Below, piece by piece: positions 24,241 to 38,979 of a stretch of DNA of 64,000 nt. Numbering within the stretch: the first letter of the stretch is position 1; each line of letters starts with the position of its first letter. Position numbers and translations under genes: made by a program. The notes beneath the pieces were generated by a model. The model did not search any database, was not told the origin of the DNA, and worked only from the letters and a program-made list of their open reading frames with translations. Origin of the DNA: Pseudorasbora parva (lineage: Eukaryota > Chordata > Actinopteri > Cypriniformes > Gobionidae); assembly GCF_024679245.1 (NCBI RefSeq), contig NC_090188.1, positions 39,921,992 to 39,985,991 of the forward strand, read 5' to 3'.

Positions 24241-24391
24241 ATGGACGAATAAAAAATTAAAAACAAGCATAGTTAAAACAGCTATAAAGATAATAATAGT
24301 AATAAAAAATAAAAAAATAAAAAAATAAAAAATAAGATAAAATAAAATAAAATGGTCAGATCCACAATAATGGTCTGATATAAAAATTAAC

Positions 24392-24507
<116 letters not shown>

Positions 24508-25209
24508 CTATTTGTATATAGTCTGTACTAACGACATCATTATTTGAAAATGTATTAATTAATTTTAATATCAATATTATAACATTAAAATAACATTACT
24601 TAACATCATGTACTGTAAAGGTTTGGTTTAGGGTTAGTTGTGTGTAATTATGCATAATTTACTGCTATTACTATGGTAAGTACAGTGTAAAATAAAGTCT
24701 TACTGTATTTTCTTATAAAACAATATTTGTTTTAATTACAACTTGGAAAATTCTTCCTTACTGTGTATATTTTATCGTAGTCTAACTCTCTCTCTGTCCG
24801 GTACACACATTTATTTCTCTTTTTACAGCCTCACAATTAAGCTGTTTAGAGTTCTTTATGGGGCCAGTTGTGCTCCGTACAACAAGCATGACAAAACAGC
24901 ACCTAAAAAAAGAAAAGTGAAAGGCAGGACTGAGGAAGACGGGGTGGAAAGCTAATAAAGTAATGTGATGGATGGCTCGTTCTCCCCGAAGGTTTCCACA
25001 CCATGTAAATTGGCCCAGACAATGCATTATGGATAAGGCGTTTGAGATTATAGCTTGTTAATGTGTTTCCCCCTCCTCTGTTCTCTTGGCCCCTCTGCTT
25101 GTGTGCAGGCAGGGACATGGCCACCTCATTGTCGGGGCATGCGGGTCTTTAGGTGCAGATGGGGAGGTTCGGGGGGGTCCTGTGCTGCAATCTGCCAGGC
25201 ACTACAGCA

Positions 25210-25213
<4 letters not shown>

Positions 25214-25266
<53 letters not shown>
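25214..25266. repeat. (GT)n microsatellite
   Basis: About 26 GT units inside an otherwise unique GC-rich block. Confidence 0.95.
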
Positions 25267-25268
<2 letters not shown>

Positions 25269-25579
25269 CCTGTAGAGGCCGAGCTGACAAGCAGTCAGCA
25301 GGGGACGGGACTGCAGCCATATGCCTCTGCATCACCCCTCCCTCCAGAAGAGCCAGTGCCGTCCATGTATCCTCCTGTCCTCAGAGACGGCTGGCCATCT
25401 GTTCGGGGCTGAGGCGTTCTTACGGCCCACGATGGGTGTGAAGTGGGACTGAGGATGTTCAGGCCTCCATAAAGAATGGATGGATGGTGTCTTAAAAATG
25501 ATGGTGGGTCATGTACGCCATTGTCTTCCTAATATGTTTTATATATAGAGGAACAGTCGCCATTAGTGCTGCGTTCATG

Positions 25580-25757
25580 CACTGTAAAAAAAAATATTCA
25601 GGTCTCCAATTGGACATTTTCTTGCTTAGTTGGCCACATTGAATTTCGATGAATTAAATTGCACAGAAATTCAATTTGGCCAATTGAAAATTTTAGATGT
25701 GATCAGTCGCTAGAAATGTTTCAATTGGGGACTGAATTTTTTTTTTTTAACAATGTG
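25580..25757. mobile_element. Palindromic MITE, about 178 bp
   Basis: CACTGTAAAAA...GGTCTCCAATTG at the left pairs with CAATTGGGGACTG...TTAACAATGTG at the right. The inner 'aattcaatttggccaattg' pairs with 'agttggccacattgaattt'. Confidence 0.6.
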
Positions 25758-26369
25758 TGTGTGACTGCAGGGAAAACGGCTTTTTTCACTGTTCATCTGT
25801 CTTTAGTTTGTGTTTAAACATGAAGGAGCTCTGATCCAAAGCACAAGGTCCCTCCGGCGGGAGTTCTTCTCTATATCTGTGTGCACTGATTCTGAACAGG
25901 GCAATTTTATTTTATTTTTTTGATTAAATTATATTGTAGTAATCAAAAAGCATGTGTAATGAATTAAAATCATGAGATTTACATAACAATTAAACGTTTA
26001 ACAAAACTTAGGCCCCTATGAATTCAACCCACCCCCTCCCTCTCTCAAATTTTGTTTTATTTCTTACCAAATTCGGTGTTATCTGTATTAAGTTTTTTAG
26101 AATAAAGAGGCGGGGCCTGGTTGAGTTAGTTAACAGTGTGTTGAAACTGGCAGTTATGGTAAGGGGCGGGACATTTCCCAAACACACTGCAAGCGTTTGA
26201 CCAATCACAACACACTGCTCCAGCCGACCAATCAGAGCACAGTATGCTTTTCAGAAGGCGGGGCTTCATAGAGACAGAAACTAAACAGAGCGTTACTGAC
26301 AGACTGAGAAGAAAGGAGCTGCAACAATGGAGAATATGAGGAAATAATCAACATTCAAGCAGGACCTGC

Positions 26370-27722
26370 TCAAACTTGCAAACTGAGCCAGAAACAATTG
26401 AGCACACGGGAAGCTACCGGCTCTACACGTAGGCTATAAAATCTAGCGAACGTGTTAGGTGTCACCCAGCCCGCAGCTCTACAAATATCTGTCAGCGAGC
26501 CGCCACGAGCCAACGCCCAGGAAGAGGCTATACCCCTGGTGGAGTGGGCTCTAACCCTGAGCGGGCAGGGCACGTCTTGGGAATCATATGCCAAGACAAT
26601 GGTATCCACTATCCAGTGGGCCATCCTCTGCTTGGACACAGCCTTTCCCTTCTGCTGTCCTCCATAACAGACGAAGAGCTGTTCTGAGGTCCTAAAGCTT
26701 TGCGTTCTGTCTACGTAAGTCCGTAGGGCACGGACGGGACAGAGAAAAGCTAGGGCTGGGTCTGCCTCCTCCGAAGGCAGCGCTTGCAGGTTCACCACCT
26801 GATCCCGGAAGGGAGTGGTGGGAACCGTGGGCACATATCCAGGCCGAAGTCTGAGGATTATATGAAAGTTACCAGGCCCGAATTTCAGGCATGATTCATC
26901 AACCGAAAATGCCTGCAGGTCCCCTACCCTCTTGATGGAGTACTGTCTTCAGAGACAGAACTTTCAACTCAGCTGACTGCAAAGGCTCTCTGTAGTGCGG
27001 TAAGCACCAGAGTTAAGTCCCAAGAGGGTATAGAGAGCCCCCCTCAAGATCCTGACGATCAGGTCGTGCCTTCCTAAGGACTTTCCATCTACATACACCT
27101 TGAGGGTGGAGGGAGACAACCTTTGCTCCAAGCCCTCTTGTAGGAAGGAAAGCAATGAACTGACCATACACTTTTGGGGGTCTTTTTGGTGAGAAGAGCA
27201 CCAGTCGGCAAACAGGTTCCACTTCAACGCATAGAGACATCTCGTAGAGGGAGCGCTAGCGGAAGTGACGGTGTCCACCACAGCCTGTGGAAACCCACCT
27301 AGAACCTGGCGTCCCGTCCAGGAACCAGACATGGAGTTTCCAGAGGTCCGGACGCGGGTGCCAGAGGGTGCGACGTCTCTGAGTCAGGAGGTCCTTCCTC
27401 AGAGGAATGGGTCAAGGAAGTGCTGTCGCAAGGAGCACTAGTTCTGCAAACCAAGTCCTGTTGGGCCAATACGGTGCTACCAACAAGACCTGCTCCTCGT
27501 CCTCCCTGACCTTGCACAGTGTCTGTGCGAGAAGGCTCACAGGGGGAAACGCATACTTGCAACAACTCCTGGCAGTTGATGTGCCATTGCAGTTGGGGCC
27601 CCATCCACAGACCCGAAACTGCAAGCCCGTTGTACGTGGCACCCCAGCCGGTGGATGAGGCATCCGTGGAGACAACAGCATGTCTGGACACTTGTTCTAG
27701 AGGCACTCCATCCCGTAGAAAT
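26370..27722 (-). pseudogene. Second DIRS-like remnant: RNase H start and frameshifted tyrosine recombinase
   Basis: Three - strand frames follow one another. 27722-27560 has the start of an RNase H domain ('VSTDASSTGWGATYNG', 'WHINCQELL'). 27332-26964 has the recombinase N-terminal, DNA-binding part ('RCLYALKWNLFADWC', 'LSPSTLKVYVDG'). A frame open from about 26930 to 26370 has the catalytic part ('VGDLQAFSVDES', 'CPVRALRTYVDR', 'HSTRGIASSWALARG', 'FARFYSLRV'). The H-x-x-R pair and the C-terminal Tyr are intact; at least two frameshifts (near 27030 and 26940) separate it from its N-terminus. No terminal repeats or gag are seen. It is a different, more diverged copy than the one at 1-3773. 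Confidence 0.8.
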
Positions 27723-27745
27723 GTAAACAATGATTTACAAGACAC

Positions 27746-28786
27746 AATAGTTACATAATGTTAAATTTAGTAAATATTAAATATCAGTAGAAAGTTTGGC
27801 TTTTTTTTTTTAATATAATAAAATAAGTATCTTCTGCTCACCAAGGCTGCATTTACTTAATCAAAAATACAGTAAAACCATAATCACAATTTTAAAGAAA
27901 TTTTTAAATGTGATTTATTCCTGTGATGGCAAAGCTGAATATGAAATCATAAATCATTCTAATACTACTGTATCTTTTTGAACACTAGCAATTAGAAGTT
28001 GTTTTTAAGCGTCTTGAAGTTTCTGATACATCCATTGTCATAAACAGTTATTAAAATGACGACTATTAGACCGTTCCCGCCTCGCCTGGCACTTCCAGCT
28101 AATGTTCAGACGGTGTTGATTTGATGAAATTGGTGCGCCATATGCTAGCAAAGCCAGACACCTTCATTTGCCCAAACAACCTTCCTGCAGGTCTTAACGG
28201 CCACATCATTTTGGCTTGTTTATCTAATGCGTCTGTTAATGTAATTTATAGCGGTTTCACGCCTCGTGCAGCGCCAGCGCATGCTAAGGAGAAAGGCATA
28301 AGATATGCTAATGTCTTTGTCAGCCCAACTTTGGTGCAGTAAAACAAAACATTTGCATTTGATAGAGCACGTAATAAAGTGGGCATTAGCATTTTAAATG
28401 CGTACAAATAGAAATATGGGGGGGGGAAGCTATTCGGACTGTTGGCAAATTAAATACACAGCTACATGGCATAATCATATTACTTACATTCAAGAGCTCA
28501 GAAAGTTTGTACTTCTTTATATTTATCAGTCTGTCCCAAAGTGAGTCTGTCTCAGTCGATACTGTAATATAACAGGTGTACAATGGGGACATGTCCTAAC
28601 CTCTTATTGCCGAGGCGTGTTTTCCCCTCAGATATTGTATTATTGTGCATCAATTAATGTTTTTGTTTGGAATGTTTTGCTGCATGGTTACTGTACAGTA
28701 AAACAGTGAAACATTTAAGCGGATATTAAGCTGATGTTAAATCTGGTGGAACAAAGGCCATGATATTAAATATTTTATCACATACC
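27746..28786. other. Non-coding; candidate unique block 28060-28400
   Basis: 27746-28050 is AT-rich with nothing recognised. 28060-28400 is non-repetitive, with 'atatgctaatg' and 'tgtttatctaatgcg' motifs compatible with POU/forkhead sites. No gene is supported. Confidence 0.3.
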
Positions 28787-28794
28787 CTCCCAAT

Positions 28795-29997
<1,203 letters not shown>

Positions 29998-30005
29998 CTC
30001 CCAAT

Positions 30006-31931
30006 ATGAAAACAATCAATGATTTAATGAGCTTTTTTGGCCTCAATGTGTCCTAAAGAAAAGCATTTGACTTTTTCCTGTCTCGTTTCCCCTGTCTTCT
30101 GTTTCAGGACTCTTATTTTGAAGTGTATTTTTGCTCCCATTTGTACCTTGTTTGTTTCCATAGTTACCCTCACCCAATTACTCACACCTGCTCCTTGTTA
30201 TCTTGTGTATTTATTTGAAACTCCAGTGTCTGGTGTTGCATTTGATGGGTGTTATGTGCTTGTTTCAGTTAATTTATTAATAACTTCAATCACGACAGGT
30301 GCTATAACAGTGTTTATACAACAGTGCTTTCTGGTTCTCGAATCTGATTGGCTGAGAGCATTTTCCAACCGTGGGTTAGCCACCTAGTTTCTAGTTTGGA
30401 TGAGAGGCGTCCTGTAGCCATGAGACGAACGGCTGCTATTTCATACAGATGGCAAATTAAACTTCCCTCCTCTTCCCCTGCTGTTGTTGGCCAAACTTGT
30501 GCTGAATTCACTCACATAGTAAGTTTTTGTAGAAAGCAAGATCTGATGGAGACTAAATTCTACATTTTATGCTTACTTGGCAACATGTGTTGTGTTTATC
30601 TTTGTTGATTCTGACTGTTGTATTGTTGGGTTTAATTACAGCTATTTTGGATCTGGCTGACAAGCTCAGCATTTGTAGATGTTGTTTTCATTGCAGTGTG
30701 TGTGTGTCTGTGTGTGTGTTCGGCTGAGGCATGCTGTCCGTGCTCGTCCTATTACTATGGAAATAAGGCTGGCGTGACAGGTGGCTTTACAACCAACACA
30801 ATTAACTTCCTCCATTAGCTGATGGGCTGACAAAACCACTACGAGCGCACAGACCCGGGCCTGCGGGGCAATGACACCCTGTTTGCAGCTGCATATGAGA
30901 GGGGTGGAGAGGATCACGTCCCCCTCAATACCTCTAAATTACCCTATACTCGCTGCTTCTCTGGGTTTCTCCTGAGAAAAGACCCCTCTTTCCAACTCTA
31001 AATGGCTTTACTGTCATTTGGAGCACAAGGGTTTTGATGGCCCTTTCAGCAGCTCTCTGCCTCTTTAAGAACTCACATTGTTGATGCTAATTATGCACTT
31101 TAATTGCATGTATAATTGATTTTTGTTCAATCTTTAACAAATATTTTTAGTAAGGAATAATTGACTTTATTAGAAAATTTGTGTGTGCGTTGGGAGAGAG
31201 TGCTGGATAAAGAGTGCGAGCTATAGTTTGTATAGATGATAAAACAATTTTGTGGGGAAAACATTAGTAGAGTTTGCCATTTTTATCCTATTGGTTGCTG
31301 CATTTATTTACTTTGCCGTTAAAAAGCTCAAATTTCAAAGAAAAGGGAGATATTTTATTTTACAGAAATCACTTTTTAAAGACTACAACGAGCTTCTTTG
31401 CGTTAGTGAGACCCTGAAATATGCATCACATTTGGTTTGACGTCAGTCATGTAAAAAAACGTTGGTTAATAGATTTGAAATCAGTGTATAATGACCTCAA
31501 TTTCTTCACATTAAGCTATCATGAAGTCATGGCTATTTTAAAAGACTTCTTTATGGAACCTTTTAGGAGCTATGCAGTAGCCTAATAATGACCATACACT
31601 ACCAGAAATGTTTCTCTGCTTAATGTCTCAAAAATAAATCAATAATACAGATTTGTAATGACATTATGATGAGTAAATGGTTCATCTTTAATCTTTAGTA
31701 TTTCATCCAGCTGGATATGTGTAAAGCAGCAGGCTATCAGTCTTGTGTGGTTCATAAGTACATTGTCAGATTAGAGCAATCAAGCAGAATGAATCCACTT
31801 TGTTTGCCGTTTGTGGGTAATTAGATAAGTGTTAGTTTAACTTCACGCTGGCCTTCGCCTCCCAACTGCACTACCTGAAAAGCTAATGGCCCTTAACTAG
31901 TGAGTACTAATGAGGTGTTGCACAGTCCTTC

Positions 31932-31988
<57 letters not shown>

Positions 31989-32300
31989 GCTGAAATAATG
32001 CAAACTGCAGGTGCAGACACACAGGCACCTTATATATGACTGGAGGATTCATTATATCTAATGACTGCACAAGAGGAATCAGTCCACGCATCTTTGTTCC
32101 TACCTATGGAAATGATAGAGAAAGCAATGGCCATTTTGTTTGATCAATCAACACCATACATAAAATAAGAGCTGGGCGATGTGGCTAATGAAATTTGATT
32201 GCAATATTTTTCAGCTTTTTAAAAATATTCAATGCATATAGTTGTGTTTGTCCTTAAAGACCATTTTGACCTTTCTGCCTTTATTTTAAAACTTTATTTT
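30006..32300. other. Non-coding desert; unique block 30640-31100; (GA)n at 31935-31987
   Basis: 30310-30380 ('atctgattggctgagagcat') looks like an old repeat. 30640-31100 is unique with moderate GC. 31100-31900 is AT-rich and unrecognised. The (GA)n tract has about 26 units. No gene is supported. Confidence 0.35.
31935..31987. repeat. (GA)n microsatellite
   Basis: Uninterrupted GA dinucleotides. Confidence 0.95.
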
Positions 32301-32302
32301 AT

Positions 32303-33333
32303 GGACCTATTATGCCTCTTTTCACAAGGTGTAATTGTCGTGAGCGCTGGGAAGAAAGAACAGCAAGATCCAATTGCGAAATAACAAAGATTTATTTCTC
32401 TCAGTCACGTAGCAAGAACAGTCTTTCACAAGAAAGTCAGGTAGATCAGTCTCAGGTGGTAATGGGGCAGTGAAGCAGCGCAGTCCGTGCAGAGAGCCGG
32501 CAGACACAGATGTTCCGTGAGCAGGGAGACAAGGGCAGACGCAGTCGGGAACCAGAACCAGGACCGAGGCGAAGCAATCCCACGAAGACCACGAACACAC
32601 AGGAACCACAAGACACACTGCAACGATCTGACCACAGACTGAGGGAGACACAGGAATATATAGGCCCGGTAATGAGGTGCAGCAGGTGAGAATGATCAGT
32701 GATGAGTAATCAGTGACCACGCCTCCAACAACACCACACAACACAGGCAGAAGGAGACCGTGAAGTCATGAACCGTGACAGTAATGTCTCAGGCGTTACC
32801 AGAAATTGTCTGTGAAGTTTCAACTCAAAATTCCCAGCAGATAATTTCTTATATTGTGAAAAAAAATGCTGTTTTTGTGCATGCATCTTTAAATGCAAAT
32901 GAGCTACTGCTCCGCCCCCTATCCAGAAGAGGGCGGGGCTTGTACAGCTTGTGCCTTGGATACTATTGCAATTACATTACTACATCTGTTTGGTTTTTGA
33001 TGATCATCTCTATAATTGTAGCTTTAATAAGAATAAATTTCTATGTTGAATGCTCTGGCGAGGAGATAAACATGGCGGACTGTCTCACTGAGGGGCGGAG
33101 CTATGCAAAAAGGCTGGAGTCTGTCTACCGTGTGGACGGGGCCTATGCATTTGTGTCATCTCAAAGGTTAGAAACTGCAAACTGTTTGTTTTGAGATACT
33201 GTTTATGATTTATGGGGATTTAAAAAAAAAGGACTGCCTTAATTTTTACTATTATAGAGTTGTTGTGTACACACTACCACTACAACACGACGCATTTATT
33301 TTCGAAAACCAAGTGAATTTTGCATAATAGGTC
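32303..33333. mobile_element. MITE-like element with GGACCTATTATGC inverted ends, carrying a solo LTR
   Basis: GGACCTATTATGC near 32303 pairs with GCATAATAGGTCC near 33333. The interior includes a GC-rich segment ('ccccctatccagaagagggcgg', shortened form). A 445-bp LTR interrupts it at 32336-32780. I cannot define a target duplication for the outer element. Confidence 0.6.
32336..32780 (-). mobile_element. Solo LTR (Ty3/gypsy-like) with 5-bp target duplication
   Basis: Flanked by GTAAT on both sides (32331-32335, 32781-32785). On the - strand it begins TGTCACGGTTC and ends CTCACGACA, i.e. TG...CA. It holds a TATA-like 'CTATATATTCC' near 32655 and AATAAA near 32390-32400, the order expected of an LTR on the - strand. 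No internal retroelement sequence adjoins it, so the element was reduced by LTR-LTR recombination. Confidence 0.85.
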
Positions 33334-33685
33334 CGCTTTAATGCAAGATACAGTAATAAATAATTAAAAAGCAGGGCATTTTTCAATTTTTTTCCCTGAT
33401 TAACAAATTCTAAACAACATTTTAATATTTTGTTTTAACAATGCATAAACACCAATTAATGTAACACCCATCTAAATATATTTACCATTTTATTATGAGA
33501 AAAATGTCATGTGGAGACTTCCATAAATACTTTTGACAATACAAAATTAATTGAATCAGAGTTTTAAATGGATTCACTGAGATGGAAGGTTTGATTCACA
33601 GATATGAATCTTAATCACTTTATCATCGTCTTTCTTTCTGTAATACTTGCAGAACAATAAAGCATCATGACAGAAAGTGATATTA

Positions 33686-35123
33686 AAGGACAACTCCGGC
33701 GAATTTTTAAGTTTATCTTGATCTTTATATCTTAGTGAGTACAGTATATAGAAAAAAAAAAAAAAAAAAAAAACGAACCGGATTGGTGCTTGCAACACGG
33801 AGTTATTAGACTTGATGCCCAGAGCCCCCCTCAGCTAAAACGGCAGCTTTGGGGGCATAAACGTAAAGAGTGTCTTTGTGCCTCTTAACAGACACAAAAT
33901 GCAAAATAAAATGTCTGTCCAACATGAACAGGGCCCTTACATGACAACGAGTTGCGTTTAGCCACTTAGACATTGTTTAAATTCACCTGTTTTAGGCGGC
34001 TAGCTGTGTCTCGCGCTGAAGTCCTGTGTGAACTCAGCGGTAGACGGAAAAATACTCCAGTGGGGAAGAGCGTCGTGTTTATCAAGAGTCTCTGCTCATC
34101 GGCTCGTCAGTTCTCAGTACTGAACGTGTCAGAGGGAAATAGTTTTCGATTCTGTACTGCTGATCCTGAGGACCGCTGCTCGTTCAGTTACTCGCGCATG
34201 CTCAGTATCAGCGGCTCGTGAGTTCATCAGATCTCTCAGCAAAACATGACTCAGTTCAGTGAACGGTTGGAGTTACAATTCAAGACATTAGTTTATTTCT
34301 ATTCGAAGGGACTGTCACTCATGTCAGAAAGTGAGTATCTAAAGTAACTTGTGATATCAGCGCTGATTTGAGACGCGAACCGTTTAGAACGATTCAGTCT
34401 GATTTGGTGAACTGGTTCGCCCGGTTCACTAAAAAGAACCGGTTCAAAAGAACGATTCGTTCGTGACCGGACATCACTAGAGTGATGATCCGATCGGGCT
34501 CACGAGTGAAGAAAAAATGGTTCGCATTTGTGCCTTTCCGAATTGTGAAAAATTTGCAACGAACACTTGACTAACTTACAAAGACACAACACAGCCGGGC
34601 CGGTTGAAGAATAATGCCTTTCTGTGGTTAAAGACGGGTGCAGCCACTGTGGAGGTAATGTAAACTTTATTTATCCTTCCATTTGGGCTCACACGGCTTG
34701 AGGAAAGATGTGCAGTAATTTAAAATAATCGTGCTTTACACACACATGACGCTCTTACCAACTGGACTGGCTTTTTTCCGGCTACTGCTGAGTCCCCACA
34801 GGACTTCAGCGCGAGACACAGCTAGCCGGCTAAAATAGGTGAATTTAAACATGGCTAAGGGGCTAAACTCATCTCTTTGTCGTGTAAGGGCCCTGTCCAT
34901 GTTGGACAGACATTTTAATTGCATTTTGTGTCTGTTAAGAGGCCCAAAGACACTCTACGTTTATGCCCCCAAAGGTGCCGGTTTAGCTGAGGGGGGGCTC
35001 TGGGCATTAACTGTAATAACTCCGTGTTGTAAGCACCAATCCGGTTCGGGGTTTTTTCTATAGACTGTATGTACGAAGATATAACGATCAAGATAAACTT
35101 AAAAATTCACCAGAGTTGTCCTT
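33686..35123. mobile_element. 1.4-kb hairpin transposon with ~390-bp inverted arms, TA target duplication
   Basis: The left arm (33686-34075) starting AAGGACAACTCCGG pairs with the right arm (about 34740-35123) ending GTTGTCCTT. Shared internal markers include 'gttggacagacattttaatt', 'ctgagggggggctctgggc' and 'agctgtgtctcgcgctgaag' in opposite orientations. TA flanks both ends. The ~660-bp loop contains 'gaaccggttcaaaagaacga' and may hold a further insertion. No transposase. Confidence 0.85.
33752..33773. repeat. Poly(A) tract in the left arm of the hairpin element
   Basis: About 22 A residues. The matching position in the right arm (about 35050-35058) has a short run instead. Confidence 0.85.
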
Positions 35124-35125
35124 TA

Positions 35126-36100
<975 letters not shown>

Positions 36101-36569
36101 AACCGGTAAGTTTGCATCACTTATTGCAGAAAATAAGTTGATAACACTTTTTTTTCACAGTGTCATTGTTACATATTTTACATGTAGTTTTATAGTATAT
36201 AGTATAGTAATATATTCCAGATATATAGTAATAACTATAAATTATGCATAATTACATGCAACTAACCCTAAACCAAAACCTAACCATATAGTAAGTATAT
36301 GTCATTAATATTACTCAGTACTTAGATGTATAATTACACTATAACACAGACACCTTAAAATAGTATAACCCGTAAAAAGGTCAAACAAAACCCTGATGAC
36401 GTTTAACCCTTTCAAGAAAAACAAAATTTAAAATGTAATTTTTAACACATTTTTCAAAGAGATTTTCAGACGTCCAATTGAGCGGACAGTAGGTGTTAAT
36501 GGTGTTAACTTAAGTGATACTGTATTAAAGATAATACAGTAATAACACAAAGCATCACACATGTGTTCC

Positions 36570-37063
36570 CCAGATAAGCCACGCACATTCGTGTGATGTA
36601 AAAGAAAACGTGATTCATCAGACCAGGCCACCTTCTTCCATCGCTCCGTGGTCCAGTTCTGATGCTCACGTGCCACTGTTGGTGCTTTCGGCGGGGTCAG
36701 GGGTCAGCACGGGCTGACTGGTCTGCGGCTATGTTGCTCCATACGCAACAAACTGTGTATTCTGACACCTTTCTATCAGAACCAGCATTAACTTCTGGAG
36801 CAGTTTGAGCTCCAGTAGCTCGTCTGTTTGATCGGACCACACGGGCCAGCCTTCGCTCCCCACGTGCATCAATGAGCCTTGGCCGCCCATGACCCTGTGG
36901 CCGGTTCTCCACTGTTCCTCTTGGAGCACTTTTGATAGATACTGACCACTGCAGACCGGGAACAGCCCATAAGAGCTGCAGTTTTGGAGATGCTCTGACC
37001 CAGTCGTCTAGCCATCACAATTTGGCTCTTGTCAAACTCACTCAAATCCTTACGCTTGTCCAT
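36570..37063 (-). pseudogene. Truncated Tc1-like transposase
   Basis: The ATG at 37063 opens '[23 protein letters not shown]', the N-terminal paired-like helix-turn-helix. After a frame change, '[20 protein letters not shown]' (GRPR linker, second HTH) continues, then, after a further shift, 'HQNWTTERWKKVAWSDESRF', which carries the first catalytic Asp of the DDE/D triad. The sequence ends at about 'HHTNVRG'/'GEHM', so the second Asp and the last acidic residue are gone. This is a different Tc1 subfamily from 16425, 56728 and 63369. Inactive. Confidence 0.85.
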
Positions 37064-38198
37064 TTTTCCTGCTTCTAAAACTCAACTTTGAGGACAAAAT
37101 GTTCACATGATGCTTAATATGAATATGAATATTGAATGATTTCATGAGGTTAACTTATACAGTTTTACCGTACATGTGGTCAGTCAGCACAAATGCTGAT
37201 CAAAATGATTGTTTGCTTGGGCCTCTTTAAATAAAGTTTAAAAAAAAGACCAAGCATTCAACCTACGCCAGAGCGTTAGCGCACCCGTGAGTTTTTACTA
37301 CAGCGTCATTGGCAGGGGGGCCAGAGCGAATTTTTACACTCTCGGCGGCGGCGGTTTGAACGCATAATTACACGTACAGTAAGGCGAATTTAGCATTTTC
37401 TATTGTTTTCAAATGTATCGGGGCTAGTGTAGTTATTGTAGTTTATATGCATTTTTTAAAAATCTTATATGTAAAAAAATTCTAAAAGTTTTTTTGTCAC
37501 GTCAAATTAAGTTATAATTTTCATGAATCATGTAAATAATGGCATACTTTTAATTCGAACCAGGGTGAAATTTTATTATGTTGAGTTTTTGGAAATCACT
37601 GGATATTACTGTCGGTCGCTGAATGATGTTTGTGGCTGCCAAGTTTCAGTTAGTGAAGCTCGCTCGCTCTCATTGGCTATCGCGGATCTCATTTCACGAT
37701 GGTCTCCCGATTTGAGATCGTGGAGGCTCTGATGCGATTGGGAGCAGTAAAATAAATGTAATGACACCACACAATTGAGGATTTTTTGGACAAAACAATG
37801 TTTGCAATAAGCATTGAATCGGCCAGCCGTAGTGAATGACCTTGCATGATTCATTTAAATACTCTCCTCCCATAAATAAGCGCCTGAAAGGAAAACTCCT
37901 ACAAATGCATATGCAATAAGGTCAGCCGCAAAAATTAACCCTGTCCACGGGTTTTCAGCATCTGTGTGTTTTAATCCTGACATTAGTTATTTAACGCCAA
38001 AACAGGATAAGAGCTGTACTATAGTTCCAACCACATGCCAAATGGCAAATCTCTGAACTATGTTTGCAATGATGGCTAACAATGATTTTGGGAGATAGTG
38101 GATCCCCACTCAGAGATAGCCCAGTGACATGCTATTGTACACCTAAAGGTACAGGTTTTGCACATTTACTTTCTGTTCAGTCCACAAGATTTTCTTTA
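37064..38198. other. Non-coding, no gene
   Basis: 37255-37370 contains 'ccagagcgttagcgcacc' and a GGCGG run. The rest is AT-rich. Short frames lack domain signal. Confidence 0.4.
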
Positions 38199-38970
38199 AA
38201 GGGTTAGTTCACCCAAAAATGTATTTCATTATCTCCTCACCCTAATGTCGTTCCACACCCGTAAGACCGCCGTTCATCTTCACACACAGTTTAAGATATT
38301 TTAGATTTAGTCCGAGGGCTTTCTGTCCTTTGAATGTAAGTGTATGCACACTATACTGTCCACATCCAGAAGGTAATGAAAACATCATCAAAGTAGTCCA
38401 TATGAGACATCAGTGGGTTAGTTAGACTCTTTTGAAGCGTCGAAAATACATTTAGGTCCAAAAATAAAAATAAATACCACTTTATTCAGCATTGCCTTCT
38501 CTTCCGTGTTCCTCAAATAAAGATTCAAACGGTCATGATTCGTGATTCGGATCGCGTGTCAAACTGCTGAAATCACGTGACATTAGCGATACGAATCATG
38601 AATCAATCTGCTGATTCACGACCATTTGAATCTTTATTTGAGGTTTGAAAACAAACGCGGAAGAGATGACAATGCTGAATAAAGTCATATGTTTTGTTAT
38701 TTTTGGACCTAAATGTATTGTCGACGCTTCAAAAGAGTCTAACTAACCCACTGATGTCACATATGGACACTTTGATGATGTCTTCATTACCTTCTGGACG
38801 TGGACAGTATAGTGTGCATACATTTACATTCAAAGGACAGAAAGCCCTCAGACTAAATCTAAAATATCTTAAACTGTGTGTGAAGATGAACAGAGGTCTT
38901 ACGGGTGTGGAACGACATTAGGGTGAGGAGTTAACGAAAGAAATTTCATTTTTTTGGTGAACTAACCCTT
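38199..38970. mobile_element. Hairpin MITE, AAGGGTTAGTTCACCC ends, TA target duplication (full copy)
   Basis: The ends AAGGGTTAGTTCACCC and GGTGAACTAACCCTT are inverted repeats flanked by TA (38197-38198, 38971-38972). Arms of roughly 280 bases pair, e.g. 'ccttctggacgtggacagta' at about 38790-38815 against the inverted copy at about 38350-38375. The 76-codon frame at 38694-38921 is one arm read as protein and is not a gene. Confidence 0.9.
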
Positions 38971-38979
38971 TAAGCTTCC

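Noticed and set aside
33574..33798. 74-codon - strand frame with Phe tract
   Set aside because: Comes from the poly(A) tract and left arm of the hairpin element.
38694..38921. 75-codon + strand frame that looked like a small protein
   Set aside because: It lies entirely in the right arm of the hairpin MITE and recurs, inverted, in the left arm.
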